In this document: in pieces, positions 29,711-38,338 of the stretch
Position numbering within the stretch: position 1 is the first letter of the stretch
Layout of the letters: each line of letters starts with the position of its first letter
Origin: Bacteroidales bacterium
Lineage (GTDB): Bacteria > Bacteroidota > Bacteroidia > Bacteroidales > ML635J-15
Direction of reading: 5' to 3'
Length of the DNA stretch: 64,000 nt
Assembly (NCBI GenBank): GCA_017551515.1
Contig: JAFZLK010000035.1
Span: 1 to 64,000 of the forward strand
Program-made: the position numbers and the translations under genes
Notes under the pieces: model-generated
Databases searched by the model: none
Told to the model about the DNA's origin: nothing
What the model saw: only the letters and a program-made list of their open reading frames with translations

Positions 29711-30316
29711 TTATATTCCACTAAAAACGCAATTAGCCACAACACTTCCAGCTCCATTGGCAAAACCTTTGGCAAATTCAAAAAACAAGTCCTTGAATCC
29801 TGTCTTTTTTATTTTTGCCTTTTCTTTGTCATCTTTTGCATTAAGCCAAGTTTCAAGTTTTTTCTTCGTTTCTTCAACTTTATTTTTCCCTTCAAATTTT
29901 CCAACGAGATAAATGTAGTCTTCGAAATTCAGACGCAAGAGTTCAGTATTAAAGGACAAATCAGAATAGCTATTATGCTTTTTTATTTCACAATCCAAAT
30001 GCTTCCTTATTAATTCGTCTTCTATTGAAAGCACAATACATTCCCTGTCGAAATATATTTTGGCATTGCCAAGTATCTCCTTTACTTTTTCGTCCTGATT
30101 CTTTTCGGGATATTTTAATTCAGACTCGTATTTCAGCCGTTTTACCTTAGACTGCGGGATTCTTAGCTGTCGGCTAATTTCGTAATCCTTTGTGCTTTCA
30201 AAATAGTTTGTCTGTAGCAGATAATGGAATATCTCCACTTCAAAGTCGTTTTTGTTCATCGAGCCGAACCCTCGCTCAATGTACCTGTCAATAAATTTCT
30301 TTAAATCGTTATCCAT
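29711..30316 (-). CDS. Uncharacterised protein with a putative helix-turn-helix
   Basis: I do not recognise the family. The 201-residue protein is highly charged. Residues 40-63 (EISRQLRIPQSKVKRLKYES) look like a helix-turn-helix. The central part is mixed alpha/beta, with a Lys-rich stretch near residues 145-165. The C-terminal 27 residues, FFEFAKGFANGAGSVVANCV and onward, form a Gly-rich hydrophobic segment that could enter a membrane. It ends 24 bases before the BspA/InlB adhesin on the same strand, so it may regulate or be co-expressed with it. No clear promoter lies just upstream. Confidence 0.6.
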   Translation of the reverse strand: MDNDLKKFIDRYIERGFGSMNKNDFEVEIFHYLLQTNYFESTKDYEISRQLRIPQSKVKRLKYESELKYPEKNQDEKVKEILGNAKIYFDRECIVLSIEDELIRKHLDCEIKKHNSYSDLSFNTELLRLNFEDYIYLVGKFEGKNKVEETKKKLETWLNAKDDKEKAKIKKTGFKDLFFEFAKGFANGAGSVVANCVFSGI

Positions 30317-30510
30317 TATGAATAATTATTTCGAGCCTACTCTTCAAGGGATTTTCGGCTATTTTTCTCCCATAATTTTTCTAGGACAAATGTCCGCTAT
30401 TTATTTCAACATCACAAAGTTCTTGTTGGTTCTTGTTTCATAAGGCTCTTTTGCAAATCGGGAGTTCAGGACATAATAAAAATCGTGAACTCTTATTTTG
30501 TTTCTGAGGT

Positions 30511-30602
30511 CCTAGACTACCCGTTGCCACAAATTTAGAAAGCTCACGATTTCTCGCGAGCATTTCCGCCTTTTTTAAGTGGCAACGCCGAAATTGTCTA
30601 GG
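30511..30602. repeat. Structured palindromic element
   Basis: CCTAGAC (30511-30517) pairs with GTCTAGG (30596-30602), and GTTGCCAC (30523-30530) with GTGGCAAC (30579-30586), giving a long interrupted stem with an AT-rich apex that contains CTCGCGAG. A further arm (AAAATCGTGAAC at 30478) pairs imperfectly with GCTCACGATTT at 30542. It could be a small non-autonomous mobile element or a structured RNA. Confidence 0.5.
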
Positions 30603-30840
30603 TTTCAGAATTCTCCAAAAAAGCAAAAACGCCTTTTATATTTTAATTATCAATCAAATATCTGTTTTATTTCATTGGCAATTGTTTTTTATGTGTTATA
30701 CATAAGTGTTAAATTTCAGGGCAAAGATAGGAAAACGAATTGAAAGGTGAAAGTTGAAAGTTGAAAAAAATGAGGGTTAAAAGATTTGATGATTCAAGGA
30801 TTTGTTTCAAAGGTTCTGGTTGTTTGAAGTTGTTTGAGGG

Positions 30841-30909
30841 TGTTGGAGGGTGTTGGACGATTCGAAAAAACGGAATCAGATCTTGAAACAAGTTCAAGAT
30901 GACATTCCG
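30841..30909. repeat. 41-bp repeat copy A with REP-like hairpin
   Basis: Bases 30841-30881 are identical to 32544-32584 on the far side of the ATPase gene. The 3' part folds as a nested palindrome: ACGGAAT with ATTCCG outside, and ATCTTGAA with TTCAAGAT inside. Confidence 0.75.
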
Positions 30910-30964
30910 CTTTTTAGATTTGAGGTGGTTTGAGATTGTTTAATGAAAAAATAATATTCTTTTT

Positions 30965-30995
30965 TTTGTTGGTTTGGAAATGTATATTACCTTTG
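30965..30995 (+). promoter_or_regulatory. Promoter of the ATPase gene
   Basis: TTTG (30965-30968), 19 bp, TACCTTTG (30988-30995); perfect consensus, 39 bases before the start codon. Confidence 0.8.
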
Positions 30996-31034
30996 CAATA
31001 TAAATGATGATTTATATAAATACTGGTTTATATT

Positions 31035-32345
31035 ATGAAGTTTTACGGCAGGGAGAATGAAATAGAGATTCTGAAAAGGAACGAGATTAAGTCGCAGGAA
31101 AATGCAATGTTTACCATACTGAAAGGTCGAAGGAGAATTGGCAAAACATTATTGGTACTAAAAGCATTGGAAGGATGCGAATATGTCTATCTTTTTGTAC
31201 ACCGTGGTAACGAGAGCGCTCTATGCCGTTCTTTCCAGCAGGAAATTTCGTCAAGACTTGGCATTCCCATTTATGGCAACGCCTCTCGGTTCGCCGAGTT
31301 GTTCGAACTGCTTATGCGCGAATCAACAAAAAGGCATTTTACTGTCGTAATCGATGAAGTTCAAAACCTCAAGCATATCAACAGCGCAATATTCAGCCAA
31401 ATGCAGGATATATGGGACCGCTATCATAGGGAGTCGCACATCAATTTGATAGTATGCGGTTCGGTAAGGTCGATGATGAGACAGATTTTTGAAAATGCGC
31501 ACGAACCACTGTACGGCAGGGCAACATCAAAAATAACACTGCAACCTTTCAACATAGAGACAATCAAGCGCATAATGGCAGACTGTAATCCATCGTACAA
31601 ACCCGACGATCTGCTATGCCTTTATATGCTTACAGGTGGCGTAGCCAAGTACATAGAATTGCTGGCTGACGGTGGCAATATGGACAAGGACAGTATGCTT
31701 AAATACGCTTGTGGCAGGGACTCGTATTTCATAACGGAAGGCAGGGAAATGCTTATGGATGAATTTGCCTCCGACTACGACATGTATTTTTCAATACTCC
31801 ATCTTATAGCATCGGGCAAGACACGCGTTTCCGAAATTGATGGGGCATTGTCGAAACCGACAGGCGTATATCTTGCAAATCTTGATAAAAATTTCGAGAT
31901 GATTTCAAAGTTGCATCCCGTTATGCAAAAACCATCGGGCAAAGTGTCAAGATATGAAATCAGAGACCAGTTCTTGCGATTTTGGTTCCGATTTATATAT
32001 CCTTATCAAGGACTTATCGAAAGCGAGCAGCATTCTCTTCTGCTCAAGCAGATAAATGACGGATATGCACAGTTTTCGGGGAAAACCCTAGAGAAATATT
32101 TCCATGCCCAATATATGCAGTGCGGAAACTTTACGACAATCGGCAATTGGTGGAGCCGAACAGGTGACAATGAAATAGATATGCTTGCTATCAATAGTTT
32201 TGACAAGACTGGTATTGCCGCTGAAATCAAACGGAACAGGGATAAGATAAGTATTACGAGCCTTGAAGAAAAAATCGCTTCTTTGCCGTCAGATTTTAAA
32301 AATTACAAATTTAGTGCTATAGCACTTTCGCTTGAAGATATGTAA
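31035..32345 (+). CDS. AAA-type ATPase with C-terminal DUF234/PD-(D/E)XK-like domain
   Basis: The protein has 436 residues. It begins MKFYGRENEIEIL, then Walker A GRRRIGKT near residue 35, Walker B VVIDEVQNL near 105, and sensor-like ICGSVRSMM. A winged-helix section ends RYEIRDQFLRFWFRFIYPY. The C-terminal domain has NEIDMLA and AAEIKRN, spaced like the D and E-x-K of PD-(D/E)XK nucleases. This is the archaeal-type ATPase plus DUF234 architecture. The biological role is not established; such genes are mobile and often single. Here it stands alone between two copies of a 41-bp repeat, under its own promoter, which suggests acquisition as a unit. Confidence 0.85.
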   Translation: MKFYGRENEIEILKRNEIKSQENAMFTILKGRRRIGKTLLVLKALEGCEYVYLFVHRGNESALCRSFQQEISSRLGIPIYGNASRFAELFELLMRESTKRHFTVVIDEVQNLKHINSAIFSQMQDIWDRYHRESHINLIVCGSVRSMMRQIFENAHEPLYGRATSKITLQPFNIETIKRIMADCNPSYKPDDLLCLYMLTGGVAKYIELLADGGNMDKDSMLKYACGRDSYFITEGREMLMDEFASDYDMYFSILHLIASGKTRVSEIDGALSKPTGVYLANLDKNFEMISKLHPVMQKPSGKVSRYEIRDQFLRFWFRFIYPYQGLIESEQHSLLLKQINDGYAQFSGKTLEKYFHAQYMQCGNFTTIGNWWSRTGDNEIDMLAINSFDKTGIAAEIKRNRDKISITSLEEKIASLPSDFKNYKFSAIALSLEDM

Positions 32346-32818
32346 TTCGGCAACAACGGGTCGTTGCGCGAAACGACTTCCACAAATTGTCCCATTATCA
32401 AATTGGTTTATGGTTGGTTGAGATTGTTTAAGGTGGTTTGAGGTTGTTTGAGATTGTTTGAGATTGTTTGAGGTTGTTTATTGGCTTTTAGCCTGTTAGC
32501 CTTTTAGCCTGTTAGCCCTATAGTGTTTGAGATGGTTTGAGGTTGTTGGAGGGTGTTGGACGATTCGAAAAAACGGAATCAGATTGGCTACGCCGAGCTA
32601 AAGGTTCTGAAACAAGTTCAGGATGACATTCCGTTTTTTTATGTTGTTTCAAGTTGTTTGGTGTGGTTCATTTGTAGGGTCGTTGCGTGCAACGACACCC
32701 ACAAATTGTTTGATTGTTGTTTGGGTTGGTTTGAGACGCAATGAATTGCGTCTGTACGTAGAGATGGTTTCTCGTTATTTTGTTGAGATGTTGCAAGCAA
32801 CATCTGTCTTATTGTCCG
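32346..32818. repeat. 473-bp gene-free repeat-rich spacer
   Basis: It contains an 11-bp tandem repeat (GTTTGAGATTG and variants, 32405-32475), doubled GCCTGTTAGCC words (32490-32517), 41-bp repeat copy B with its interrupted hairpin (32544-32640), and four palindromes of the TTGC/GCAA family at 32360-32377, 32679-32696, 32734-32753 and 32787-32804. Two of these are followed by CCACAAATTGT. No coding frame looks real. Confidence 0.7.
32544..32640. repeat. 41-bp repeat copy B with nested insertion
   Basis: Bases 32544-32584 are identical to copy A at 30841-30881. A 22-base insert containing GGCTACGCC interrupts the hairpin, after which the palindrome resumes (CTGAAACAAGTTCAGGATGA, CATTCCG) and ends in a T run. 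Confidence 0.75.
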
Positions 32819-33811
32819 TTAGAACAATTTCTTGAATCCCATTATTTCGCGCATTTCGCGAACGGTCTTTCTGGCATTTTCACGGGCTTTCTCGGCGCCA
32901 CGAGCAACGGTGCGTTTCAAGAATTCGCTGTCGGAATCGATTTCCTTGATGCGCTCGCTGATAGGCTTTATTATTGCCACAATATCCTCGGCGAGTTGTT
33001 TCTTCATATCGCCATAGCGGATTTCACAGGTGTTGTACTTTTCGGTAAAATATGCAACTGTCTCGGGTGTCGAAACGGCTTTCATTATCGTGAAAAGGTT
33101 CTGTATCGGTTCGGGCATAGGTGAATTCGGTTCGGTTGGTCCGCTGTCGGTAACAGCCTTCATAACCTTCTTGCGGATAACCTTTTCATCGTCAGTTAGG
33201 AAAATGCCGTTGCCTTCCGACTTTCCCATCTTGCCTGTACCATCAAGACCCGGAATCTTAATGAGTTCGCCACCGAAATTGTAGGCCTGCGGTTCCTTGA
33301 AATACTCTACATTGAACATGGTGTTGAAACGGCGGGCAAACTTGCGTGTCATCTCCAAATGCTGTTCCTGATCTTTTCCAACCGGAACCTTGTCGGCATG
33401 ATGCATAAGTATGTCGGCCGCCATAAGCACAGGATAAGTGAGCAAACCTGCATTTACATTTTCAGGCTGCTTGCGGGCTTTTTCCTTGAAAGAACTTGTA
33501 CGGCAAAGTTCGCCAAGATAAGCGTTCATGTTCAACAACAGATACATTTCGCAAATCTCAGGCACATCGCTCTGAATATAAACCGTCGATTTTTCGGGGT
33601 CGATGCCACTTGCAAGGTATTCCACCAACACCTGACGCACATTGCGGTGCAGTTCCTCTGTTGCAGGATGCGTTGTAAGCGCATGATAGTCGGCAATGAA
33701 AAAATAGCAGTTGTTGCCTTCCTGCATCCTTACAAAGTTCCTTACTGCCCCCAGATAGTTGCCTAAATGAAGATTTCCCGTTGACCTGATTCCACTTAAT
33801 ACTGTATCCAT
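32819..33811 (-). CDS. trpS: Tryptophan--tRNA ligase
   Basis: The 330-residue class I synthetase has the HIGH-type motif HLGN (residues 15-18, TGNLHLGNYLG) and the KMSKS loop as KMGKS (194-198). Other blocks include FIADYHALTT and PVLMAADIL. Length fits bacterial TrpRS. It charges the tRNA-Trp encoded at 8142. It follows the S41 peptidase gene by 18 bases and is likely last in that minus-strand operon. Confidence 0.97.
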   Translation of the reverse strand: MDTVLSGIRSTGNLHLGNYLGAVRNFVRMQEGNNCYFFIADYHALTTHPATEELHRNVRQVLVEYLASGIDPEKSTVYIQSDVPEICEMYLLLNMNAYLGELCRTSSFKEKARKQPENVNAGLLTYPVLMAADILMHHADKVPVGKDQEQHLEMTRKFARRFNTMFNVEYFKEPQAYNFGGELIKIPGLDGTGKMGKSEGNGIFLTDDEKVIRKKVMKAVTDSGPTEPNSPMPEPIQNLFTIMKAVSTPETVAYFTEKYNTCEIRYGDMKKQLAEDIVAIIKPISERIKEIDSDSEFLKRTVARGAEKARENARKTVREMREIMGFKKLF

Positions 33812-33829
33812 GTTTCTTCCTTTTGCTAA

Positions 33830-35509
33830 TTATTTCTTTGGCGAAAGTATCTCGTTGTACCTTTTTTCGTCCTTCAATATCTCAATAGCCGTCTTTACTT
33901 CCTCGTCGTAGTTGATGCTGAACATTATGCTACCCTTCTCGTAGAAATAACGCGGCATTATATAACTTACAATCCACTTTATGACTTCGTCCTTGTAGCG
34001 CTCCAAGTCCCTGTCCTTGTCCTGCTTCAGCTTTGCAAGCAGGTTTTCGATGTCCTTCGAAATGTTGTCGTAGTAGTTTTCTGTCTTTGCCACTTCGATA
34101 AGGTCTTCGACGCTTTCCTCGGAGAACGACTTGTAGTCGAATTTTTCACGCACAAGAAAATCCTTGAAATCCTTGTAGTCGGCATCGGAGAAGACAAACT
34201 TTGCAGGATCGTTGCCTATGGATTCGTGCTTGCTACGATACCATACCGAATACTTGAAGAACATATCATCAAGCATGAGTTGTGTAAGCAAAGTGTTGGA
34301 AATGCTGTCATCTACAATCACATCGGGGGTAATGCCACCACCGTCATAAACTTCGCGTTTGTTCTTGGTGTAGAACTTGGAAATCAACGAATCGGGAACA
34401 TGACCTACGCTTCCATCCTCGTTGCGATGCGAATAGTCGAGAGCCTGAATGCAACGACCGCTCGGAGTGTAGTATTTGGCGGTGGTAACCTTGAGCATTC
34501 CATTGTAGCTAAGGTTGCGCGTAGTCTGCACAAGTCCCTTGCCGAAAGTGCGATGACCGACAATCACACCACGGTCCAAATCCTGAATGCTTCCCGACAC
34601 AATTTCGGATGCCGAAGCAGACATTTCGTTCACAAGCACGACAATCTTTATATCCTTGTCAACTGGCTTGGCAGTTGTCTTGTACGACTTGTCCCATTCA
34701 GTCACCTTGCCCTTTGTGCTTACGATTTCCTGTCCTGCATCGATGAAAAGGTTGCAAATCTTCACGGCTTCGATGAGCAATCCGCCTGGATTTGAACGCA
34801 AATCCAAAACAAGCGATTTTATATTGTCGGACTTCTTCATGCTTTCAAGAGCTTCTTGCACCTCTTTGGCGGCAGTGTTGGTAAAACTACTAAGGGTAAT
34901 GTAACCAATTCCATCGTCAATAATTCCATAATATGGCACTGACGGCAACTTTATTTCTTCGCGTGTTATCTGAAATTCAATAGGCTCGTCCTTGAACATT
35001 CTTTGCATCTTCAGTTTCACCTTTGTATTAGGCTCTCCACGAAGAAGTTCCGAAACCTCATCGGATTTTTTTCCCTTCATCGAATGACCGTCAACTTCGA
35101 GAATCTTGTCGCCTGCAATTATTCCAGCCTTTGCTGCCGGTGAATTTTCATACGGGTCGGTAATCATCACATAATCGCCATCCTGACGGATAAGTGCGCC
35201 TATTCCACCATACTGACCGGTAGTCATCAGCTTAATGTCCTCAATCTGATTTTCGGGAATGTAAACCGTATAAGGATCAAGACCTTCGAGCATTTTGTCG
35301 ATGGCTGTCTTGATAAGTTTTTCCGGCTCAACAGGGTCAACATAATAAAGGTACAATTCCTTATATAGCGAGTGGAAAATGTCAAGATTTTTCACACTTT
35401 CGAAATTGTAGTCGGTCTTGCCATCATCCTGCGCCTGTGTCGGAATTGACACAAAAAGCATAATCATTGATGCAAAAACCGCTACCAATATATTTTTAGT
35501 CCTTTTCAT
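33830..35509 (-). CDS. PDZ-S41 C-terminal processing peptidase (CtpA/Prc family)
   Basis: The 559-residue protein has a signal peptide (1-26). A PDZ domain lies at about residues 93-175 (GIGALI; SPAAKAGIIAGDKILEVDG). The S41 core contains LDLRSNPGG (236-244) and a catalytic pair inferred as Ser299 (MSASASEI) and Lys324 (TFGKGL), spaced 25 residues apart as in Tsp. A roughly 170-residue alpha-helical C-terminal extension follows. It cleaves proteins at their C-termini in the periplasm. Its start overlaps rnpA by 14 bases. Confidence 0.92.
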   Translation of the reverse strand: MKRTKNILVAVFASMIMLFVSIPTQAQDDGKTDYNFESVKNLDIFHSLYKELYLYYVDPVEPEKLIKTAIDKMLEGLDPYTVYIPENQIEDIKLMTTGQYGGIGALIRQDGDYVMITDPYENSPAAKAGIIAGDKILEVDGHSMKGKKSDEVSELLRGEPNTKVKLKMQRMFKDEPIEFQITREEIKLPSVPYYGIIDDGIGYITLSSFTNTAAKEVQEALESMKKSDNIKSLVLDLRSNPGGLLIEAVKICNLFIDAGQEIVSTKGKVTEWDKSYKTTAKPVDKDIKIVVLVNEMSASASEIVSGSIQDLDRGVIVGHRTFGKGLVQTTRNLSYNGMLKVTTAKYYTPSGRCIQALDYSHRNEDGSVGHVPDSLISKFYTKNKREVYDGGGITPDVIVDDSISNTLLTQLMLDDMFFKYSVWYRSKHESIGNDPAKFVFSDADYKDFKDFLVREKFDYKSFSEESVEDLIEVAKTENYYDNISKDIENLLAKLKQDKDRDLERYKDEVIKWIVSYIMPRYFYEKGSIMFSINYDEEVKTAIEILKDEKRYNEILSPKK

Positions 35510-35951
35510 AAACTTCCGAAAAAATTTTTGTCAAAGATAGAACAATTATTCTTTCTATGTCGGAATAATCGTTAATAATATTCGTCTGATACACAAACGC
35601 AATGTCGATGCCAATATTGTTTTCGGCACAAGCCTTCCGCAATTCCGACAGATTTTTCCTTATTGCTTCGCGCATTCGCCTCTTTATCAGATTCCTGTCA
35701 ACGGCATGATGCAGGTATTTCTTTGGTGCCGACACAAAAATGCGCACCCTGCCTTGCGACGAGGTGGCAGAATATTTAACGTATGTATGCCTTATGTATT
35801 CGATGTTTGCCTTCCGTCCCTTCCTGAAAAGATTTTCGATGTCGTTCTTGTGCTTCAACATCGAACTTCTCTTCAATGTCTGCCTTGAGAAATCGTGGCA
35901 TCCGCCATTGTTGACGGCGACAACCTGAGAAGTTTCGGAATCGACAGGCAT
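35496..35951 (-). CDS. rnpA: Ribonuclease P protein component
   Basis: The 151-residue basic protein contains the RnpA core LKRSSMLKHKNDIENLFRKG and the signature DRNLIKRRMREAIRKN. It aids the RNase P RNA in 5' maturation of tRNAs. The first 20 residues before FSRQTLKRSS are an extension compared with the family, so the true start could be a little later. It lies 8 bases after hemD and overlaps the peptidase gene. The small yidD gene that often follows rnpA is absent here. Confidence 0.9.
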   Translation of the reverse strand: MPVDSETSQVVAVNNGGCHDFSRQTLKRSSMLKHKNDIENLFRKGRKANIEYIRHTYVKYSATSSQGRVRIFVSAPKKYLHHAVDRNLIKRRMREAIRKNLSELRKACAENNIGIDIAFVYQTNIINDYSDIERIIVLSLTKIFSEVYEKD

Positions 35952-35959
35952 TTCGGCAA

Positions 35960-36712
35960 TTATTTTCCGTTCTGCGCCTTGATGAACTTCTCGAGAGCTG
36001 CCGGCATCGATGGATTATCGGCAGTAGGAGCCTTCAGGTCAAGACGGTAGCCAAGTTTTTCAACTGTTTCGGCAGTTGTCGGTCCGAATGCACCTATAAA
36101 CACATTCTCCTCGTCCTGATTGAAGTTCGGGAAGTTCTGCTTGAGCGACATAACTCCTGCCGGACTGAAAAACAACACGATGTCGTGACCAAGGTTTTCC
36201 ATATCGGACATATTGGAACTTACCGTGCGGTAAAGCACTGCAATGTCGTATGCAATCTTAGCCTCATCGAGTTTTTCGGGAATATCCTGCTTGTGGACAT
36301 CACTAAGCGGAACTAAGTACTTATCCTCTGGGAACTTCTGTACCTGCTGCATTAGGTTTGCCAAAGTTCCGTTTCCATAGAAAATCTTGCGCTTGCGATA
36401 AGTTACATACTTCTGCAAATAGAAGGCTATCGACTCCGATATGCAAAAATACTTCCTGTTATCGTTGGTAGGCACCCTCAATTCCTCGCACATTCTGAAA
36501 TAGTGGTCAACTCCATGACGGCTATTAAAAATAACCGACATGTAATCGGCGAGGTTTATCTTTTGGGTACGGAATTCCTTTGACGGAACGCCTTCAACTT
36601 TTACGAAAGGGCGGAAATCAATCTTGATGTTGTATTTTTTTGCAATATCATAGTATGGCGACTTGTCTGTCTCAGGCTTTGGTTGCGATACTAACACGCT
36701 TTTAATTTTCAT
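35960..36712 (-). CDS. hemD: Uroporphyrinogen-III synthase family protein
   Basis: The 250-residue protein has the two-lobed HemD pattern: KSVLVSQPKPETDKSPYYD at the start, a VIFNSRHGVDHYF hinge segment, ISESIAFYLQKY, then DIVLFFSPAGVMSLKQNF and FGPTTAETVEKLGY. These match the family blocks for substrate-cleft residues. It would cyclise hydroxymethylbilane to uroporphyrinogen III in tetrapyrrole synthesis. No other haem genes are in the window. The linkage to rnpA and DUF4271 is common in Bacteroidetes. Confidence 0.85.
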   Translation of the reverse strand: MKIKSVLVSQPKPETDKSPYYDIAKKYNIKIDFRPFVKVEGVPSKEFRTQKINLADYMSVIFNSRHGVDHYFRMCEELRVPTNDNRKYFCISESIAFYLQKYVTYRKRKIFYGNGTLANLMQQVQKFPEDKYLVPLSDVHKQDIPEKLDEAKIAYDIAVLYRTVSSNMSDMENLGHDIVLFFSPAGVMSLKQNFPNFNQDEENVFIGAFGPTTAETVEKLGYRLDLKAPTADNPSMPAALEKFIKAQNGK

Positions 36713-36757
36713 CGTAAACTCCTATAAATTACATTATTACAATCTACTCTCTTGAAG

Positions 36758-37438
36758 TTAAAATGCCAGTTTGACAACTATCAATACGGGCAAAACTTCG
36801 AGGGCGCAAAAATACAAAATTGAGTGATGATTCAAAAATTTATTTTTCACTAAATGGAAAAAAAATGTCACAAACTGGAAACCAACAAGTAGGATAACAA
36901 ATGCAAGTGCTATAAGTATAAGTATTCTTGCTGTTGATTCGGGCACAAATGGACAAAATGCAAAAAGCGGAAGGAAAACAAGTGACATTACCCTTTCTGT
37001 ATCAAGAATCATAGTATTGTAAGTCGCCGCATACTTCTCAAGTCTGTACAAAAAGCCGAAGAACAGGTTAATAAGTCCCCGCGAAAAATTGTATGCTGAA
37101 AAAATGAGAAATATATAAAGTATTGTCTTCCACTCTTTCCCATATTCAAGGCTAATTGTAGTCACCCCCGAATAGCATATTGTAGCGAAAAGCATCGTGG
37201 AAATCGACAGCAGGGATATTATTATTGTTACTGCTTCGATTGAAGAAACTTCGGTGGGCTTGGAAATTTCTCTGCCCGAAAAGTTCTCAACGAACATCCT
37301 GTACAGCACTGAACGGTAGAAATCAGGATATTTCAAGCGCACAGCGACAATAAGGATTAAAATTATTACCGATGCAATTAGGATTATAGATGCATTCCAA
37401 TCCTTTATCCTGTCGATAACTGGCATCAGCCCTTCCAT
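36758..37438 (-). CDS. DUF4271 family membrane protein
   Basis: The 226-residue protein has about six membrane helices. Its C-terminal segment NHHSILYFCALEVLPVLIVV is diagnostic for DUF4271, a Bacteroidetes-restricted family found next to hemD. The role is unknown. It sits 6 bases after the coiled-coil gene and 45 bases before hemD on the same strand. Confidence 0.8.
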   Translation of the reverse strand: MEGLMPVIDRIKDWNASIILIASVIILILIVAVRLKYPDFYRSVLYRMFVENFSGREISKPTEVSSIEAVTIIISLLSISTMLFATICYSGVTTISLEYGKEWKTILYIFLIFSAYNFSRGLINLFFGFLYRLEKYAATYNTMILDTERVMSLVFLPLFAFCPFVPESTARILILIALAFVILLVGFQFVTFFFHLVKNKFLNHHSILYFCALEVLPVLIVVKLAF

Positions 37439-37444
37439 TACCTG

Positions 37445-38338
37445 CTACTTTTCTATCAGGAACGAACTTTCGCCAATCATGTTTCCGTCCATGTACAAAC
37501 TAACCGAATACTTGCCGACACTCAACGGCTCGGTTACCTTGTGGTAAATTGACACATCCAGTGCCTGATTATCGTAGGTTATATTTCGAGAATCGGTGTA
37601 TGCAAGCTGGGTGTCGCCAGCCGTGAATGTTGAGCCGGAGGATATTAGGTAACCATCTGGACGCTTTATTCGCAGGTAAACGGTCTTTTGTCCGCTCGAA
37701 GCCAACTTGTTGGCAGAAAGAGTGAAACTTATCTTCAGTTTTTCGATTTTGCCAGACTTGTTTGTTTCCTTGTCGCGTCCATTCAGGAACACCACACTAA
37801 TGTGAGATGCGTTCACAATACTTGCATCCTCAATGGTGGTAAGCAGTTCGGTATTACGGTCAACAAGTTCGTCGTTTTCCGACTTGTACCTGTCATTTTC
37901 GGTTTTAACCATTTCATTTTCTGCCGTAAGCTGCTGATTTAAAGTGTTGAGACTGTCAATCTGGTAAACATAGTGCTTCATTATACTACGCAATGTACCA
38001 AGTTCCTCCTCATACTTCTTCTTCATTCCAGCCGCCCAATTCTTGGTCTTGTCAAGTTCTTCTATCAACATCACAATCTCCTGCTTGCGACCGTTGATTT
38101 CTGCGTTGAGACTGTCGTTGGTCGTTTCCAATCCATTGTACTGATCCAAAAGATTCGAGAATTCGGCTTTAATCTTGTCGCGTTCGTTGGTTGTTTCGAC
38201 ATTCACCACTGTTATCTGCTCTTTCTCCTTCGAGGTCTTGTAGAGCAAGTAACCAAGCACAACCACGGCGACCAACATCACCGACACCAGTCCTATAAGC
38301 ACTTTTGTTGTTATGTCATTCTTTTCCATTTCTGACAA
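37445..38338 (-). CDS. Membrane-anchored coiled-coil protein
   Basis: The 297-residue protein has a short cytoplasmic N-terminus, one membrane helix at about residues 12-33 (VLIGLVSVMLVAVVVLGYLL), a long heptad coiled coil at about 45-165, and a C-terminal beta-rich domain (VYLRIKRPDGYLISSG; GKYSVSLYMDGNMIGESSF). The tail resembles domains conserved in other Bacteroidetes anchored coiled-coil proteins, but I cannot name a family. Inference: a periplasmic spacer or scaffold. First gene of the 38338-32819 minus-strand cluster. Confidence 0.7.
   Translation of the reverse strand: MSEMEKNDITTKVLIGLVSVMLVAVVVLGYLLYKTSKEKEQITVVNVETTNERDKIKAEFSNLLDQYNGLETTNDSLNAEINGRKQEIVMLIEELDKTKNWAAGMKKKYEEELGTLRSIMKHYVYQIDSLNTLNQQLTAENEMVKTENDRYKSENDELVDRNTELLTTIEDASIVNASHISVVFLNGRDKETNKSGKIEKLKISFTLSANKLASSGQKTVYLRIKRPDGYLISSGSTFTAGDTQLAYTDSRNITYDNQALDVSIYHKVTEPLSVGKYSVSLYMDGNMIGESSFLIEK

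Larger units (their letters stand above)
30317..31034. other. 718-bp gene-free region with structured elements
   Basis: No convincing gene is present. It holds a folded element at 30511-30602, then a spacer with 'aaagttgaaagttg' and 'gttgtttgaagttgtttga' tandem words (30750-30840), then a 41-bp repeat with a palindromic hairpin (30841-30909), then the promoter of the following ATPase gene. Confidence 0.65.

Noticed and set aside
30438-30626. Minus-strand 62-codon frame in the gene-free region
   Set aside because: It coincides with the palindromic element and has a composition set by the palindrome arms.
32405-32475. Tandem 11-bp repeat considered as a CRISPR-like or origin iteron array
   Set aside because: Units are too short, degenerate and without spacers; no replication or cas gene is nearby.
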